Positions 32,437 to 35,121 of a DNA stretch of 35,121 nt are shown here, in pieces. The stretch's first letter is position 1; every line of letters begins with the position of its first letter. A program made the position numbers and the translations under genes. The DNA is from Fidelibacterota bacterium (GTDB lineage Bacteria; Fidelibacterota; Marinisomatia; Marinisomatales; SCKK01). The notes below the pieces were generated by a model. That model did not search any database. It saw only the letters and a list, made by a program, of their open reading frames with translations, and had not been told where the DNA came from. Where the stretch lies: the NCBI GenBank assembly GCA_004124475.1, contig SCKK01000039.1, forward strand, positions 1 to 35,121, in the 5' to 3' direction.

Positions 32437-34846
32437 AGGCTTGCACGATGCAGAATGTTCGGCTATCGTAGTCCGTGTCAATAAACCATGCTGCTATTTT
32501 ATCGGCATTCTCCGAATGAACAGACCCAGTGAGGGGATCGTACACGTCCACCCCGAGCAGCTTCAGGATGTATTCATCATCTTTTCTTGTCAGTTCCACA
32601 TCGGGCTCGCCGAAGACAGTGAACAGTTGACTTGTGGCGGTAGTCTTCAACAGGTCGCCCCCTTCCGAATCTTTCAGGATGACGTCAGGGCGGATGTGGG
32701 AAGCATGGGCTTTCACTTTCGGATGGGGATTGGCTGCGATACTCGCCTGAGCCTCGGGATCGAAGGCAAAGCCACAGAAGATGATGTCGTCATAACCACC
32801 CATGTACGCTTCTCTCAAACCACCCTCCACCTGCCAAGCGGTGACGGGACCATGAAGGGGACCGAATGAAACGGCAAATCGTTTCCCCTCTGCTTCCCCC
32901 TCCGCGTGGAGAACACCCCCTGTCCGGGCAGTGAGTACGTCGAACTTGAGATGGCGGTTATTTGGAAAGGTGACGCCGTCTTTCTGCAATAGATTTATGA
33001 GGGAGGGAATGTGATTTTCTTCTGCCAGTTCAGCACCTTCCAGTTCGTATTCCTCATCTACCAGTTCCGGTTCACCGCCGATGGGAGACTCTGCCGTGTA
33101 AACTGGTGGCGGAATCGCTTCCACCGTGAATGGACCGGAGACCCGCACCGTTTTCCTGTCCACTTCCGGTTGATCGCATAAGATCTCCTGCATGGCATCT
33201 TCGGCGATGATAGCGGCAATCTTCTCCTGCTTCTCCCGCTTGAGTTTTCTGAATTCCTCCCATGCTGTCTTCGTTGCAGCGTTCCAATCGTCCTCCGCCT
33301 CGAAGGGAACTTCCCACTCTTGGTATTCGAGACCAATGGTTTTGTTCAGCTTCTCAACCGCCGCCTCAATCTTGGGATTGTATTCCTCAGCCACTTGGTC
33401 AATACGTGTGTTCTGGGCGATGGATTTGAGGGTTATGTGGGGGACGGTCTTGTATTTGAAGCCATATCTGGGGTTGTTGCCGTTATCATCATCGTCAATG
33501 ACATAGTAAGGATAGGTGGCGGTGAGGAGCCGCTGACGGGCGATAGAGAGAGCCACCCGACTTGTGTCGCACGTAATCCATCTTCTCCCCCACTGCTCCG
33601 CCACATAAGCAGCGGTTCCGCTGCCGCAGGTGGGATCAAACACCAAATCACCGGGATCAGTAGTCATAAGCACGCATTTATCAATTACCTTGTTTGAAGT
33701 CTGCACAACATAAACTTTGCTCTGCTCAGAAAGCTGTCTCGTCCACAGATTATCTAACTGATGAAAACCAAAATCAGATACATATCGAATAAATCTCAGC
33801 GTTCCGGAAGCCTTAATTCTACCTGATTCGGCAATCCTCGTCAGTGAGTTATATGATAGGCGCCAACCATTAGTTGGATTGTAAGCTTGGCCTTGATATT
33901 CGAATTCATAAATAGCTTGTTTAGTGCTTGCTTCTAATTGTTGGGTACTTATGTCCTCATTCGATTCAATTCTCTCAAATAAAGGTCTAAACTTCAGTGC
34001 CTTAATATCCCTGCAATACCACAACAAGAAATCGCAAACGTTATTCAGCAATATTGTTGGCTTAGTCATTGCTGTTCTAAATGGAATTAAGGAAACGAAG
34101 TTCTCTGCCCCAAATATTTCATCGAGTAAGCCCCTCACCAAATGTACATTATCATCAGAGATCTGGACAAAGATTGATCCTGATTCGCTGAGGAGTTCCC
34201 AGCATATGCGTAAACGATCCCTCATATAGGTGAGGTAGGAATGTATCCCCAGTTCCCAGGTGTCCCGGTACGCTTTGATCATTTCTGGTTCCCGGGTGAG
34301 ATGGTCATCCTGTTCTTTCACGTCCCGCTGGTCAATCCGCGCCTGAAAGTTGGAGGCGTATTTTATCCCATAAGGTGGGTCCATGTAAATCATTTGCACC
34401 TTTCCCGACATCATCTCCCGTTCTATGAGCGAATTCGCCACCAGAAGAGAATCACCCAGAATCAGCCGGTTGGCCCAGTCAACGTCGTGCTGGTAAAACT
34501 TAACCGCTTCGTGGAGGGGAAGCTGGGGATCGGCGAAGAGATCGAACTGCTTCGGTTTCTTCCGCACCGTTTCGATGATGGCTTTTGCGCTGATCCGCTC
34601 GTGGACGTGGAGAGAGACAATTTCCGGCTCCACCCCGGCGGCGTCTTCCACCTCTATGGACTTCAGTCCGGGTTTGTTTGCCCAGATCAATTGAGGTGAA
34701 AGATGAGGGTCGTAGGCGTAATGTCTCGTCTTTGGCTCGCGTATCCCTGTTTTTTCATAACTCACCATTCCAGCAGGCGGGTTATTCTTCCGCTTTTCAT
34801 CAAATCGGTAGTCTTTAATGTCCTTTTGTTTTCTTACCTTTGCCAT
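32393..34846 (-). CDS. mod: Type III DNA methyltransferase Mod subunit (C-terminus frameshifted)
   Basis: 817 residues as read, with the last about 14 out of frame; restoring one base gives about 872 aa. Beta-class N6-adenine methyltransferase: catalytic MDPPYGIKYASNF near residue 155 comes before the AdoMet-binding block VFDPTCGSGTAAYVAEQWGR near 405. The target-recognition region lies between them (about 255-390) and is markedly AT-rich compared with its flanks, suggesting exchange by recombination. The conserved DKIAAWFIDTDYDSRTFCIV end precedes the frameshift. A CTCAGGAG site precedes ATG 34846. The lost tail is outside the catalytic core, so some methylation activity could persist. Confidence 0.88.
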   Translation of the reverse strand: MAKVRKQKDIKDYRFDEKRKNNPPAGMVSYEKTGIREPKTRHYAYDPHLSPQLIWANKPGLKSIEVEDAAGVEPEIVSLHVHERISAKAIIETVRKKPKQFDLFADPQLPLHEAVKFYQHDVDWANRLILGDSLLVANSLIEREMMSGKVQMIYMDPPYGIKYASNFQARIDQRDVKEQDDHLTREPEMIKAYRDTWELGIHSYLTYMRDRLRICWELLSESGSIFVQISDDNVHLVRGLLDEIFGAENFVSLIPFRTAMTKPTILLNNVCDFLLWYCRDIKALKFRPLFERIESNEDISTQQLEASTKQAIYEFEYQGQAYNPTNGWRLSYNSLTRIAESGRIKASGTLRFIRYVSDFGFHQLDNLWTRQLSEQSKVYVVQTSNKVIDKCVLMTTDPGDLVFDPTCGSGTAAYVAEQWGRRWITCDTSRVALSIARQRLLTATYPYYVIDDDDNGNNPRYGFKYKTVPHITLKSIAQNTRIDQVAEEYNPKIEAAVEKLNKTIGLEYQEWEVPFEAEDDWNAATKTAWEEFRKLKREKQEKIAAIIAEDAMQEILCDQPEVDRKTVRVSGPFTVEAIPPPVYTAESPIGGEPELVDEEYELEGAELAEENHIPSLINLLQKDGVTFPNNRHLKFDVLTARTGGVLHAEGEAEGKRFAVSFGPLHGPVTAWQVEGGLREAYMGGYDDIIFCGFAFDPEAQASIAANPHPKVKAHASHIRPDVILKDSEGGDLLKTTATSQLFTVFGEPDVELTRKDDEYILKLLGVDVYDPLTGSVHSENADKIAAWFIDTDYDSRTFCIVQAFFLISPHGKSWNVP

Positions 34847-34995
34847 AATTACTCCTGAGGAAATGATATTAAAAATTCATATTTTACTTGTTCAGACATT
34901 ATGCAACTAAGAATCATTTTAAAATTACTTATTGTTTTCTTAAAGCTAAACCTGTATCTGCACTATTACATCTTTAATTTTTTATGTAATAAGGT
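34847..34995. other. Upstream region of mod
   Basis: AT-rich 149 bp between mod and the IS end. It presumably contains the minus-strand mod promoter; no reliable boxes could be assigned. Confidence 0.3.
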
Positions 34996-35015
34996 CAGTA
35001 GTGTCCGGTTAAAAT
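34996..35015. repeat. IS left terminal inverted repeat plus flanking 8 bp
   Basis: TCCGGTTAAAAT (35004-35015) is the inverse of 108-119, and CAGTAGTG (34996-35003) repeats 120-127 directly. Confidence 0.7.
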
Positions 35016-35041
35016 AAGTATAAGGTCTGGTAATCCTCATA

Positions 35042-35061
35042 AAGGAGAGTAATTTCTCCTT
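35042..35061. other. Hairpin upstream of the transposase start
   Basis: AAGGAGA-GTAATT-TCTCCTT: 7-bp arms. It lies 20 bp before the real GAGGAGA ribosome site (35081-35087). Hairpins of this kind in IS leaders often limit read-through expression of the transposase. Confidence 0.45.
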
Positions 35062-35095
35062 ATGAAATCATAGAATAACAGAGGAGAACCAGACC

Positions 35096-35121
35096 ATGAG
35101 GCAAGTTAACACGATTATGTT
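35096..35121 (+). CDS. IS4-like transposase, N-terminal start, partial
   Basis: ATG 35096 follows GAGGAGA at a suitable distance and begins MRQVNTIM before the window ends. Position 81 bp inside a terminal repeat, the sequence style (M-x-x-V-N-T-I) and the matching element tail at the other window end support a DUF4372-type IS4 transposase. Only eight complete codons are visible. Confidence 0.55.

Noticed and set aside
1-35121. Composite transposon formed by the two flanking IS4-like ends
   Set aside because: The matching 8 bp lie on the inner sides, not outside both elements, and the outer flanks are not in the window. A repeat-limited assembly or single IS copy is simpler.

Overview
The window looks like a contig from an uncultured marine or subsurface bacterium of the FCB superphylum, probably Candidatus Marinimicrobia (SAR406) or a close neighbour. 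The best clue is the pair of C-terminal secretion/sorting domains near 14.4-14.6 kb and 16.4-16.6 kb, which carry the YPNPFNP start and the YDVLG, NxR and GIYFVR blocks usual in that group. Dispersed TCCCGA...TCGGGA palindromes fit the same group. The phylum call is an inference. Both window ends lie inside IS4-like (DUF4372-type) insertion sequences, so this is probably an assembly bounded by repeats.

Layout. 1-1.8 kb: tail of an IS4-like transposase, a cassette-like gene cut by it, a candidate attI core and an integron integrase (intI). 2.4-6.3 kb: a PAS/HAMP sensor kinase and an NtrC-type sigma-54 activator, overlapping by 8 nt. 6.5-12.2 kb: a co-oriented redox cluster preceded by a candidate sigma-54 promoter and an inverted-repeat activator site. 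It encodes a c-type cytochrome/outer-membrane barrel protein, a YtkA-like lipoprotein, a blue-copper protein, a CuA protein, a NosR/NapH-like polyferredoxin, a Cys-rich small protein and a CuA-cytochrome c fusion. No heme-copper subunit I or NosZ is present. 12.2-14.4 kb: an intact IS5-superfamily element with a 6-bp target duplication, inserted in a lipoprotein-like gene. 14.4-18.5 kb: a secreted nuclease, a chimeric relic of two genes, an epoxide-hydrolase-like enzyme, a nitroreductase fragment and a quinone reductase. 18.7-21.5 kb: a small protein, a GrdB-family gene with an in-frame TGA that is very probably selenocysteine, a 112-bp duplication of that gene's 3' end, YggT and MscS.

21.5-35 kb is mostly minus-strand accessory DNA. 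A DUF3326 gene and an MfnB-like gene flank a tightly overlapping three-gene unit: PtuA-like ATPase, PtuB-like HNH nuclease and a SpeD (AdoMet decarboxylase)-like protein with its Ser/His/Cys catalytic triad. This Septu-like unit with an added SpeD-like gene is the most interesting candidate for an undescribed system. Next come an AlbA_2/Schlafen-like protein and a DUF4062 protein, bordered on both sides by relics of the same methyltransferase C-terminus. Last is a type III restriction-modification operon whose mod and res genes each carry a one-base homopolymer frameshift, with a truncated ORF6N gene between them.

Overall: a metal/redox respiratory island under two-component control, a housekeeping-like middle section, and a defence island marked by IS insertion, gene relics and small duplications.
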